Below are positions 19,551-28,216 of a DNA stretch of 36,830 bases, in pieces. The DNA lies in NCBI RefSeq assembly GCF_028712645.1, contig NZ_JAQTPQ010000005.1, positions 1 through 36,830 on the forward strand, in the 5' to 3' direction. Source of the stretch: Flavobacterium sp. (GTDB lineage Bacteria > Bacteroidota > Bacteroidia > Flavobacteriales > Flavobacteriaceae). The notes below the pieces were generated by a model that saw only the letters and a program-made list of their open reading frames with translations, was not told the origin of the DNA and did not search any database. Position 1 is the stretch's first letter, and each line of letters opens with the position of its first letter. The position numbers and the translations under genes are program-made.

Positions 19551-20587
19551 TTTCTGTCTATTTTTCGAACTTCTTTTTCAAATCGATCTATGTAAGGTTG
19601 TACCTTATTGTAATCCTCATTGGTGGCTTTTGTGAAACGTGCAGTTTCCATATTAGAAAGAATTGTTTTCCCTTCTGCAGTTTCATAAAGTTCGATTAGA
19701 TATTTTTGAACTTGATTTTTAATATCTTCAGGAATATCATTTCGAACCATTACAGAGTTATTTATCATCGATTCAGTTTCCCAAATTACCATTAATTGAG
19801 AGGCTTCCTTTGGATGTTCTTTCTGAAAAATTTTCCAAGGAGGTGGCCAGGTTACACCAGATGCTGTGGAGTTTAAATAAACATTCATTATTGAAGATTC
19901 CTGAGAACCCACATAACGGTTTTCAATATCTTTATTAATATCTATTCCATTTGTAAAAAGAAAATACTGAGGCATAACGCAGGCGGCAAGAGCTGTGCAC
20001 GAAGGATAACTTATAGCTTTGCCTTTTAGGTCAGATGGTTTGCTGATGCCACTGTCTTTACGAACCAAAAATATCCCCTTGAAATCTTTTGGGTCTCCAG
20101 CCTGTGCAATTACATTATAGCCATATTTCATAGCTTGGAGCGTTTGCCATGGATTTGGAAGAATAAATTCAGGATCTCTGTTTTTATATTTCTCTTCAAA
20201 ATTAGCGTAATCTCTTGATGTCTCAACTGAGAACTGTACTCCTTTTAATCGACTGTTTAAATAAACGATAAGAGGACGATAAACTTGTATTAGTTTTGCT
20301 GGATTATGTAGCGCATGAATGGCAAAATGATAAACAGGAGTTGTTTGTGACGAAGGAGCTATCCCATATTTTGGTTGCTTGACTTCCGTTTTTTGTTTGC
20401 ACCCCGAAATGGGCAATAAAAGAATTATCGTAAAACATAACCCAATGAATAAAGTATTGATTGAATGTGATTTTAAGGTAGTGCTGCTTTTGAAAGTTAC
20501 AATTTTTTGCTTGTGTCCAAAGATGTTGTCGATGAAGGTTGTTTTCCAAAATGATTTGTTTAGTATTCTGTAATTTTTGGGTTTCAT
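19547..20587 (-). CDS. PhnD-like periplasmic substrate-binding lipoprotein
   Basis: Lipobox 'LLLPISGC'; 'HFAIHALHNPAKLIQVYRPLIVYLNSRLKGVQFSVETSRDYANFEEKYKN' matches the phosphate/phosphonate-type SBP layout; 4-nt overlap with the kinase gene. Confidence 0.85.
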   Translation of the reverse strand: MKPKNYRILNKSFWKTTFIDNIFGHKQKIVTFKSSTTLKSHSINTLFIGLCFTIILLLPISGCKQKTEVKQPKYGIAPSSQTTPVYHFAIHALHNPAKLIQVYRPLIVYLNSRLKGVQFSVETSRDYANFEEKYKNRDPEFILPNPWQTLQAMKYGYNVIAQAGDPKDFKGIFLVRKDSGISKPSDLKGKAISYPSCTALAACVMPQYFLFTNGIDINKDIENRYVGSQESSIMNVYLNSTASGVTWPPPWKIFQKEHPKEASQLMVIWETESMINNSVMVRNDIPEDIKNQVQKYLIELYETAEGKTILSNMETARFTKATNEDYNKVQPYIDRFEKEVRKIDRK

Positions 20588-20834
20588 AAATGCAGCTTTT
20601 CGGGGGGAACGAATTTCTTCATTAACTGAGTTTACTTGTCTAATTTTAGAACTATTTATGTCACTTTAAATTATTCGAACTTAGTGTAATCAAATATAGT
20701 GAATAATTAATTATGATTAAATATTATAGCCAGTAATTTAACTGTTGAATCCTATTAAAGTAGTTCTTGAAAAGCTAATAAGAAGTTTAGTAATTTTGGT
20801 TTTTGTTATCAAATTGCGGTTGAAATTTATCTAA

Positions 20835-20870
20835 CAAAAACTAGCTCAATTAATTGATTTAATCGAGCTT
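20835..20870 (-). terminator. Terminator downstream of thyA
   Basis: Minus strand: agctcgatta..taattgagct followed by agtttttg. Confidence 0.65.
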
Positions 20871-20895
20871 TTCTAAATATAAAGGAAAGAATTTT

Positions 20896-21747
20896 TTATA
20901 CCGCCACACTTCCTTTTATCAAAGCGTGTGGTTCATAACCTTCGAGCGTGAAATCCTCGAAAGTAAAATCGAAAATGTCTTTTATAGTAGGATTCAAAAT
21001 CATTTTTGGTAATGATTTTGGTTTTCGCGATAATTGTAATTCAAGTTGCTCAAAATGGTTGTTGTAAATATGTGCGTCACCAAAAGTATGAATAAATTCG
21101 CCTGCTTGTAATCCGCAAACTTGGGCAATCATCATCGTCAATAACGCATAAGAAGCAATGTTAAAAGGAACTCCAAGGAAAATATCAGCACTTCGTTGAT
21201 ACAATTGACAAGACAACCTTCCTTTCTCCTCTCCTTTGGAGAGGTCGGGTGAGGATACATAGAATTGAAAAAAAGCGTGGCAAGGAGGCAAGGCCGCTTT
21301 ATTATTGGCTACATTTTCTGAAAATGATTTTAAATTATCTGGTAAAACACTTGGATTCCAAGCCGAAACTAGCATTCTACGGCTGTTAGGATTTGTTTTT
21401 AATTCTTGAATAAGATCAGTAATTTGGTCAATTTCTTCGCTGTTCCAGTTACGCCATTGATGTCCATAAATAGGTCCCAAATTGCCATTTTCATCTGCCC
21501 AAGCATCCCAGATTTTAACACCGTTTTCTTGAAGATATTCAATATTCGTATCCCCTTTCAGAAACCAAAGCAATTCATAAATAATAGATTTCAGGTGTAA
21601 CTTTTTGGTAGTAACCATTGGAAAACCTTCGCTTAAATCAAATCGCATTTGGTATCCAAATACACTTTTTGTTCCTGTTCCTGTTCGATCTCCTTTTTGA
21701 TTTCCGTTCTCTAAAACGTGTTTTACTAGGTCTAAGTATTGTTTCAT
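20896..21747 (-). CDS. thyA: Thymidylate synthase
   Basis: '[33 protein letters not shown]', '[10 protein letters not shown]', '[26 protein letters not shown]'. Contains an unusual insert [13 protein letters not shown]. Confidence 0.96.
   Translation of the reverse strand: MKQYLDLVKHVLENGNQKGDRTGTGTKSVFGYQMRFDLSEGFPMVTTKKLHLKSIIYELLWFLKGDTNIEYLQENGVKIWDAWADENGNLGPIYGHQWRNWNSEEIDQITDLIQELKTNPNSRRMLVSAWNPSVLPDNLKSFSENVANNKAALPPCHAFFQFYVSSPDLSKGEEKGRLSCQLYQRSADIFLGVPFNIASYALLTMMIAQVCGLQAGEFIHTFGDAHIYNNHFEQLELQLSRKPKSLPKMILNPTIKDIFDFTFEDFTLEGYEPHALIKGSVAV
21226..21256. repeat. Palindromic repeat-like sequence inside the thyA coding region
   Basis: ctCCTCTCCtttGGAGAGGtcgggtgaggat: perfect 7-bp stem with 3-nt loop (21228-21244) plus GTGAGG tail; encodes the non-consensus insert between FYV and LSCQLYQ. 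Confidence 0.65.
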
Positions 21748-21752
21748 TCTTG

Positions 21753-21800
21753 GTTTAATCGGTTAAACGATTAATCGGTTAACCGGTTAACCGATTAAAC
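21753..21800. repeat. Octamer tandem array (GNTTAANC)x6, containing a 28-bp perfect palindrome at 21771-21798, 5 nt upstream of the thyA ATG
   Basis: gtttaatc-ggttaaac-gattaatc-ggttaacc-ggttaacc-gattaaac; palindrome ttaatcggttaacc|ggttaaccgattaa. Confidence 0.9.
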
Positions 21801-21809
21801 AATTTGTTA

Positions 21810-22430
21810 CTATCTTTTCGAAATTTCGTCTCTAATTTTGGCAGCTTTTTCATAATCCTCGTGCTCTACCGCTTGGTCTAGCAATTCATTTAATTCCTGT
21901 AAACTATGTTTTGAATAAATTTCGCCTGATTGGTTACTTTCTTCTTGTCCAAAAGTTTCTGGATTGGAAAGAATGTCGTCAATTTCTTGGGAGTCTTTGT
22001 CGCTATCCAAAGGATTATTTTTTAAATAGATTCCAGCTTTGTCCAAGATGTTTTTGTAAGTAAAAATAGGAGCGTTAAATCGCAATGCCAAAGCAATAGC
22101 ATCGGATGTTCTTGCATCTATAATTTCCTCGATTTTATCTCTTTCGCAAATGATACTCGAATAAAAAACGCCATCAACTAGTTTATGTATAATGACTTGT
22201 TTTACTACAATATCAAATCGATCGGCAAAATTCTTGAACAAATCGTGAGTCAAAGGACGTGGTGGTCTTATTTCTTTTTCCAATGCAATTGCTATGGATT
22301 GAGCTTCGAAAGCACCGATGACGATGGGCAACTTTCGTTCGCCGTCAACCTCATTTAGAATCAATGCGTAAGCTCCGTTTTGAGTTTGACTGTAGGATAT
22401 TCCTTTTATGGATAATTTTACTAAGCTCAT
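21810..22430 (-). CDS. Bifunctional nuclease (BFN/DNase-RNase) domain protein with C-terminal UVR motif
   Basis: 'LPIVIGAFEAQSIAIALEKEIRPPRPLTHDLF', 'DARTSDAIALALRFNAPIF'; C-terminal 'LLDQAVEHEDYEKAAKIRDEI'. Confidence 0.92.
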   Translation of the reverse strand: MSLVKLSIKGISYSQTQNGAYALILNEVDGERKLPIVIGAFEAQSIAIALEKEIRPPRPLTHDLFKNFADRFDIVVKQVIIHKLVDGVFYSSIICERDKIEEIIDARTSDAIALALRFNAPIFTYKNILDKAGIYLKNNPLDSDKDSQEIDDILSNPETFGQEESNQSGEIYSKHSLQELNELLDQAVEHEDYEKAAKIRDEISKR

Positions 22431-22596
22431 ATATTGTACAATAAAAAGCGCCTAAGTGCTCTATTTATGGATTGTTTTATCTTAAAAATAAAAATGCAAT
22501 TTTAATCAAAAAATGGGAAACAAAAAAGTTACCTAGAAGCAAAGATACGAATATCTTGATTGTAGGTAACTATATTTTTTTTGAAGAATTCTAAAT

Positions 22597-23565
22597 TTAT
22601 GAATGCGAGGCTTTAAAGGCTTTTAGTTTTTCAGTTAATCTTGGAACCACATCAAAGGCATCTCCCACAACTCCATAATCTGCGACTTTAAAGAAAGGTG
22701 CTTCAGGATCTATATTGATTACTAATTTTACTTTTGATGAGTTGATTCCTGCAATATGTTGTATCGCTCCCGAAATCCCGATGGCAATATATAAATTGGC
22801 CGAAACAGGTTTTCCTGTTTGTCCTACGTGTTCTGAATGAGGTCTCCAATCTAAATCGGAAACGGGTTTTGAACAAGCAGTTGCAGCGCCAAGAACAGCG
22901 GCTAAATCTTCAATCATTCCCCAGTTTTCAGGGCCTTTCAATCCACGGCCACCAGAAACCACAATGTCGGCATCGGCAATGGAAACTTTTCCAGATACCT
23001 TTTCAACAGATTCTACTTTTATTCCAAAATCATTGTCCCCAATAGTTGGATTGAAATCCTCTTGAGTCAAAGTTGAAGTACTTTCGAAAATACCGTAGGA
23101 GTTTTTGGCTAAGCCAAGAATTTTTACATCGGTTGAAATTTCAGTGATGTTGAAAGCTTTGGTTGAAAAAGCATTTCTACGAACCTGAAAAGGTAAAGTG
23201 TTTACTGGCAATCCTACCACATTTGAAGCGAAACCAGCTTCTAGCGAAACGGCAACAAGAGGTGAGAGGTACATACTGTCAGTGGTTGATGAAAGTAAAA
23301 CTAGTTTTGCGCCTTCTTTTTGGGCAGCTTGTTTGATAACGTCGGCGTACGCTTTCGCTGAAAAGCCAGCTAATTTATCATTGCTTACTTTCAAGACTTT
23401 GTCGACTCCGTATTTTGATAATTCCGAAACATCTGCCGTGTTTATAGTTACGGCTGTAACTGTTGTTCCCAATGTTTCTGCTACTTTTTTTGCATAAGAA
23501 GCTAATTCGAAAGCTACTTTTCTGAATTTTCCTTCTGCGGATTCTGCATATATTAATATTGACAT
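22597..23565 (-). CDS. etfA: Electron transfer flavoprotein subunit alpha
   Basis: 'VSGGRGLKGPENWGMIEDLAAVLGAATACSKPVSD', 'HVGQTGKPVSANLYIAIGISGAIQHIAGI'. Confidence 0.95.
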   Translation of the reverse strand: MSILIYAESAEGKFRKVAFELASYAKKVAETLGTTVTAVTINTADVSELSKYGVDKVLKVSNDKLAGFSAKAYADVIKQAAQKEGAKLVLLSSTTDSMYLSPLVAVSLEAGFASNVVGLPVNTLPFQVRRNAFSTKAFNITEISTDVKILGLAKNSYGIFESTSTLTQEDFNPTIGDNDFGIKVESVEKVSGKVSIADADIVVSGGRGLKGPENWGMIEDLAAVLGAATACSKPVSDLDWRPHSEHVGQTGKPVSANLYIAIGISGAIQHIAGINSSKVKLVINIDPEAPFFKVADYGVVGDAFDVVPRLTEKLKAFKASHS

Positions 23566-23573
23566 AATTTTTT

Positions 23574-23636
23574 GTTTAAAGTTTCAGGTTTAAAGTTTCA
23601 AGTTGCGCACTTAACACTAAATACTGGACACTGATT
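23574..23636. repeat. Nine consecutive in-register degenerate heptads filling almost the whole etfB-etfA spacer
   Basis: gtttaaa-gtttcag-gtttaaa-gtttcaa-gttgcgc-acttaac-actaaat-actggac-actgatt. Confidence 0.75.
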
Positions 23637-23637
23637 A

Positions 23638-24384
23638 CTATATAACTTTCGCTTCGTTGTGTAATAAATTAATTAATTCATCTAAATTATCTGGAGCGAC
23701 TAATTTCACTGCAGATTTAGGAGCGGGTTTTTCAAACTTTATCGCTTTTGTATTTATCGCTGCTTCAACAGGTTCAACAACTGTTAGTGTTTTTGATCTT
23801 GCAGTCATAATTCCTCTCATATTGGGGATGCGCAAATCTTTTTCTTCGACCAATCCTTTTTGTCCACCAATTATTATTGGTAAACTTGTCGAAATAGTTT
23901 CCCTTCCTCCGTCAATTTCACGGATTGCTTTTACGTTTGAACCATCAACGGTAATATCTGTACAAGAATTCAGAAAATTATATCCCAAAATTCCAGCAAT
24001 CATTCCTGGAACCATTCCGCCATTATAGTCTAATGATTCTTTTCCTGCAATGATAACATCGAAAGCTCCATTTTTTATGACTTCAGCAAGTTGTTTGGCA
24101 ACGAAAAAACTGTCGGTTGGATTGGCATTTACTCGAATCGCATCGTTAGCACCAATAGCTAATGCTTTTCTTAAAGTAGGTTCGGTTTCTGGCCCTCCTA
24201 CATTGGCAACCGTGACTGTTGCGCCTTGTTGTTCTTGGAACCAAATAGCCCTAGTTAAGCCATATTCGTCATTCGGATTGATTACAAACTGAACACCATT
24301 GGCATCAAATTGAGAATCATCAGAGGTAAAATTAATTTTTGAAGTAGTATCAGGAACGTGGCTGATGCAAACTAATATTTTCAT
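23638..24384 (-). CDS. etfB: Electron transfer flavoprotein subunit beta
   Basis: 'MKILVCISHVPDTTSKINF', 'VQFVINPNDEYGLTRAIWFQE', 'IIAGKESLDYNGGMVPGMIAGILGYNF'. Confidence 0.95.
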   Translation of the reverse strand: MKILVCISHVPDTTSKINFTSDDSQFDANGVQFVINPNDEYGLTRAIWFQEQQGATVTVANVGGPETEPTLRKALAIGANDAIRVNANPTDSFFVAKQLAEVIKNGAFDVIIAGKESLDYNGGMVPGMIAGILGYNFLNSCTDITVDGSNVKAIREIDGGRETISTSLPIIIGGQKGLVEEKDLRIPNMRGIMTARSKTLTVVEPVEAAINTKAIKFEKPAPKSAVKLVAPDNLDELINLLHNEAKVI

Positions 24385-24443
24385 AAGAATTGGATTTTTT
24401 TTCGAAATTGGTTTTACAAAATTAAAATAATAATCGGAATAAT

Positions 24444-24463
24444 ATACTATGCATGCATAATAT
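24444..24463. promoter_or_regulatory. Dyad (possible operator) in the divergent etfB/pdhB intergenic region
   Basis: ATA-c-TATGCATGCATA-a-TAT: 12-bp perfect palindrome with matched outer triplets. Confidence 0.4.
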
Positions 24464-24597
24464 TTTTCAGTATTATATCGATTTCGTAAGGATGAAAGGA
24501 ATGGTATCTCAAACTTTTGGGTATTGATATGGCATACAATAGGATTGGCTTCAAGTTATTTTAAATAGAAATTAGGCTTTAAGTGATTTAAAATTTT

Positions 24598-24605
24598 TAT
24601 TTTTG
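24598..24605 (+). promoter_or_regulatory. Bacteroidetes -7 box for pdhB
   Basis: TATTTTTG (TAnnTTTG), 36 nt before the ATG at 24641. Confidence 0.6.
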
Positions 24606-24640
24606 CGGTTCGAAAATTACACAGATACAATTATACAACT

Positions 24641-25618
24641 ATGAGAACGATACAATTTAGAGAGGCCATTTGCGAAGCGATGAGTGAAGAAATGCGTCGC
24701 GATGAGTCCGTTTATTTGATGGGTGAAGAAGTTGCCGAATACAATGGAGCTTACAAAGCGTCGAAAGGAATGCTTGCTGAATTTGGAGAAAAAAGAGTAA
24801 TCGATACGCCAATTGCAGAACTTGGTTTTACAGGAATTGCAGTAGGATCAGCAATGAATGGTTGTAGACCAATTGTTGAATATATGACTTTTAATTTTGC
24901 TTTGGTTGGAATTGACCAAATCATAAATAATGCAGCCAAAATGCGTCAAATGACAGGAGGACAATTTAACGTTCCTATTGTTTTTCGTGGTCCGACAGCT
25001 TCGGCTGGACAATTAGGAGCAACGCATTCACAAGCTTTAGAAAACTGGTTTGCTAACACTCCAGGTTTAAAAGTAGTTGTTCCATCAACGGTTTATGATG
25101 CCAAAGGATTACTGAAATCTGCTATTCGTGATAACGATCCAGTTATTTTTATGGAATCGGAACAAATGTATGGTGATAAAGGTGAAGTTCCTGAAGGAGA
25201 ATATACCATTCCAATTGGTGTTGCTGATGTTAAAAGAGAAGGAACAGATGTTACTATCGTATCTTTTGGAAAAATTATAAAAGAAGCTTTTATTGCTGCC
25301 GATGAACTGGCTAAAGAAGGAATTTCTTGTGAAATCATTGACTTGAGAACTGTTCGTCCGATGGATAATGAAGCGATTTTGACTTCGGTTAGAAAAACAA
25401 ATCGATTAGTGATTCTTGAGGAAGCTTGGCCTTTTGCAAGTGTTTCTTCGGAAATTGCATATATGGTTCAGGAACGTGCTTTCGATTTTCTTGATGCTCC
25501 AATTCAACGTATCACAACTGCCGACACGCCTGCGCCATATTCGCCAGTTTTGCTTAAAGAATGGTTGCCAAATGCTGATGATGTTGTTAAAGTGGTAAAA
25601 AAAGTTATGTATAAATAA
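24641..25618 (+). CDS. pdhB: Pyruvate dehydrogenase complex E1 component subunit beta
   Basis: 'MRTIQFREAICEAMSEEMRRDESVYLMGEEVAEYNGAYKASKGM', 'TPIAELGFTGIAVGSAM'. Confidence 0.95.
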   Translation: MRTIQFREAICEAMSEEMRRDESVYLMGEEVAEYNGAYKASKGMLAEFGEKRVIDTPIAELGFTGIAVGSAMNGCRPIVEYMTFNFALVGIDQIINNAAKMRQMTGGQFNVPIVFRGPTASAGQLGATHSQALENWFANTPGLKVVVPSTVYDAKGLLKSAIRDNDPVIFMESEQMYGDKGEVPEGEYTIPIGVADVKREGTDVTIVSFGKIIKEAFIAADELAKEGISCEIIDLRTVRPMDNEAILTSVRKTNRLVILEEAWPFASVSSEIAYMVQERAFDFLDAPIQRITTADTPAPYSPVLLKEWLPNADDVVKVVKKVMYK

Positions 25619-25683
25619 GGTGTTAAACTTTTGAAAATATTAGATCTATTAGAAAATCTAATATCAGAAATTAACTATATTTG

Positions 25684-25723
25684 AAACTTCATCAGAAATA
25701 TATTTTGATGAAGTTTTTTTTTT
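25684..25723 (+). terminator. Rho-independent-like terminator downstream of pdhB, located before the true start of the next gene
   Basis: AAACTTCATC-agaaatatatttt-GATGAAGTTT followed by a T tract. Confidence 0.7.
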
Positions 25724-25728
25724 GGATT

Positions 25729-28215
25729 ATGAAAAGATATATTTTATTCAGTTTGTTGTTTTTATTTGCTTGTGCAAATACCATTTTTGCGCAAACAAAA
25801 GTAAGTGGAATTGTTATTGACAAGTCAAAAAATCCCGTGCCTTTTGCTAATGTGGCTTTCAAGGATTCCAATGAGGGAGTTGTGTCTAATGAAGATGGAC
25901 GTTTTTATCTTGAGTCTTCCAAAGATTATAAAACACTCGTAGTTACTTCGATAGGATTTTCGGATAAAGAAATTACATTAGAAAAAGCAGTTAACTACAA
26001 TTTTACAGTTCAACTTAATGAAATTGAAAACCTGAAAGAAGTCATTATTTATAGCGGGAAAACTTCCAAAAAAGACAATCCAGCACTCGAAATTCTTAGA
26101 AAAATTTGGGAGCATAAGCGTAGAAATGGATTGCATCTATTCAATCAATACCAAATGGGAAAGTATGAAAAGGTAGAGTTTGATATGAATACCATCGACA
26201 GTGCTTTTATGAAAAATAGACTCTTCAAAGGAATGGAATTTATTTTTAAACAAGTGGATACTTCTAGAGTTACTGGGAAAACCTACTTGCCAATTTTTAT
26301 TAATGAAGCCTTGTCTGATGTTTACGGAGACAATAAATTAAATAAAACAAAAGAAATACTCAAAGCCAACAAAAATTCTGGATTTGGCAGCAATCAACAA
26401 ATTGTGTCTTTTATAAAAGATTTATATTCGGAATATGATATTTATGATAATCATTTAACTTTTTTTGATAAAAGTTTCACCAGTCCATTATCTAAAACTG
26501 GAATTGACACTTATAATTATGTGCTAAGAGACAGTGCTTTTATTGACAAAAAATGGTGTTACAATATTATTTTTTATCCAAGGAGAAAAAACGAATTGAC
26601 ATTTAAAGGTGATTTTTGGGTGAACGACACCACTTTTGCTATTAAAAACATTAATATGGCAGCTACCAAAAGTGCCAATATTAACTGGGTAAAAGATATT
26701 TATATCGAACAAGAATTTGAAGTTTTAAATGATTCTGTTTTTCTTTTGACTAAGGATTATATGATGTCAGATTTTGCTTTGAACAAAAAAGAAAAATCCA
26801 AAGGAGTTTATGGCAAGCGAACTACTTTTTATCAAAACCATCAATTTAACCAAAAAAAGCCAGCTTCTTTTTATAAGGAAGAGGTAAATTATAGTAATGA
26901 TGAAGCTTATAAAAAATCTGATGAATATTGGCACGAAAACCGATTTGAGAATCTGAGTAAAGACGAACTTGGGGTTTATAAAATGCTCGACACCTTACAA
27001 ACGGTCAAGAAATTTAAGCAATTGTATAATTTGGTTTCTATTCTAGGGAGTGGATATGCGCAATTTGGTCATTTCGATTTTGGTCCCATTTTTTCTTCAT
27101 TTGGGGTAAATGAAGTCGAAAGTTTTCGATTGCGAGTAGGAGGTAGAACTTATTTTGGACCTAATGATGCTTGGCGATTGCAAGGATATACGGCTTACGG
27201 TTTTGGTGACAATAAATTCAAATATGGACTTTCTGGGAAATGGATGATTGACAAGGTAAACAGAATTATTTTGTCTGGTGGGAATAGGAGAGATGTGGAG
27301 CAAATTGGCGCAAGCCTAACCACTACAAACGATGTTTTGGGAAGAAGTTTTGCTTCGTCTGCATTGTTCACGACTGGCAGCAACGGAAAATTGACCAATA
27401 TTAATTTAAGCAATGTTGCTTTCGAAATAGAACCTGTAAAGAATTTGACTTTTCAAACCGGATTTTCGTATCGAACATTAATATCGGCTTCATCAAGTTT
27501 TAGTTTGGATTATTATGTAGATGCTGCAAATACGATTACCAAAAGTGATGTGAAACAATCCGAAGTTAATCTGCAAGTTGAATATACACCCAATAGGAAA
27601 ACTATTGGTTTCGGGGTCGAAAGAGATTTGGTTGATAGCCCATTTACTCGATTTTTTGTCAATTACAGTCACGGTTTCAAAGGTTTGCTTAATAGTGACT
27701 TTAAGTATGAAAAACTGCAGTTGTATTACAAACAACCCATAATTGTTGGGCCATTGGGTCGCACAAATATAATTGTAGAATTAGGTAAAACCTTTGGTAC
27801 AATTCCTTTGGGGTTAATGAGTGTTATTCCTGGAAACCAAACTTATTTTACCATTGACAATACTTTTAGCAACTTGAATTTCTATGAGTTTGTCACTGAT
27901 CAATATGCAACTTTGCAATGGAACCATAATTTTCAAGGGAGAATTTTTTCTAGAATTCCTTTTATGCGAAAGCTGAATTGGAGAGAAATTATCGAAGTAA
28001 AAGGTGTTTATGGAACCATTTCAGATGCTAATCGAGCCATTAATGCTTCGGGATTAATTTACAAAGCACCCGAAAAACCGTATTGGGAATACAGTGCAGG
28101 AATTGGAAATATATTCAAGGTTTTCCGAATAGATTTTTCTTGGAGAGGTAATTATAGAAACCTACCAGACACAAATAATTTTAGTGTAAAAGGTTCCTTC
28201 GGTTTTTATTTCTAG
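25729..28215 (+). CDS. DUF5686 / carboxypeptidase-regulatory-like domain outer-membrane protein; start reassigned from TTG 25681 to ATG 25729
   Basis: Signal peptide 'MKRYILFSLLFLFACANTIFAQ', CarboxypepD_reg-like 'KVSGIVIDKSKNPVPFANVAFKDSNEGVVSNEDGRF'; barrel-like C-terminus. Confidence 0.88.
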   Translation: MKRYILFSLLFLFACANTIFAQTKVSGIVIDKSKNPVPFANVAFKDSNEGVVSNEDGRFYLESSKDYKTLVVTSIGFSDKEITLEKAVNYNFTVQLNEIENLKEVIIYSGKTSKKDNPALEILRKIWEHKRRNGLHLFNQYQMGKYEKVEFDMNTIDSAFMKNRLFKGMEFIFKQVDTSRVTGKTYLPIFINEALSDVYGDNKLNKTKEILKANKNSGFGSNQQIVSFIKDLYSEYDIYDNHLTFFDKSFTSPLSKTGIDTYNYVLRDSAFIDKKWCYNIIFYPRRKNELTFKGDFWVNDTTFAIKNINMAATKSANINWVKDIYIEQEFEVLNDSVFLLTKDYMMSDFALNKKEKSKGVYGKRTTFYQNHQFNQKKPASFYKEEVNYSNDEAYKKSDEYWHENRFENLSKDELGVYKMLDTLQTVKKFKQLYNLVSILGSGYAQFGHFDFGPIFSSFGVNEVESFRLRVGGRTYFGPNDAWRLQGYTAYGFGDNKFKYGLSGKWMIDKVNRIILSGGNRRDVEQIGASLTTTNDVLGRSFASSALFTTGSNGKLTNINLSNVAFEIEPVKNLTFQTGFSYRTLISASSSFSLDYYVDAANTITKSDVKQSEVNLQVEYTPNRKTIGFGVERDLVDSPFTRFFVNYSHGFKGLLNSDFKYEKLQLYYKQPIIVGPLGRTNIIVELGKTFGTIPLGLMSVIPGNQTYFTIDNTFSNLNFYEFVTDQYATLQWNHNFQGRIFSRIPFMRKLNWREIIEVKGVYGTISDANRAINASGLIYKAPEKPYWEYSAGIGNIFKVFRIDFSWRGNYRNLPDTNNFSVKGSFGFYF

Positions 28216-28216
28216 G

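Noticed and set aside
23574-23636. CRISPR array
   Set aside because: Units are 7 nt with no spacers and no cas genes in the window.
25681-25728. N-terminal extension MKLHQKYILMKFFFWI of the DUF5686 ORF
   Set aside because: It translates a terminator hairpin and T tract from a TTG; the ATG at 25729 gives a clean signal peptide.
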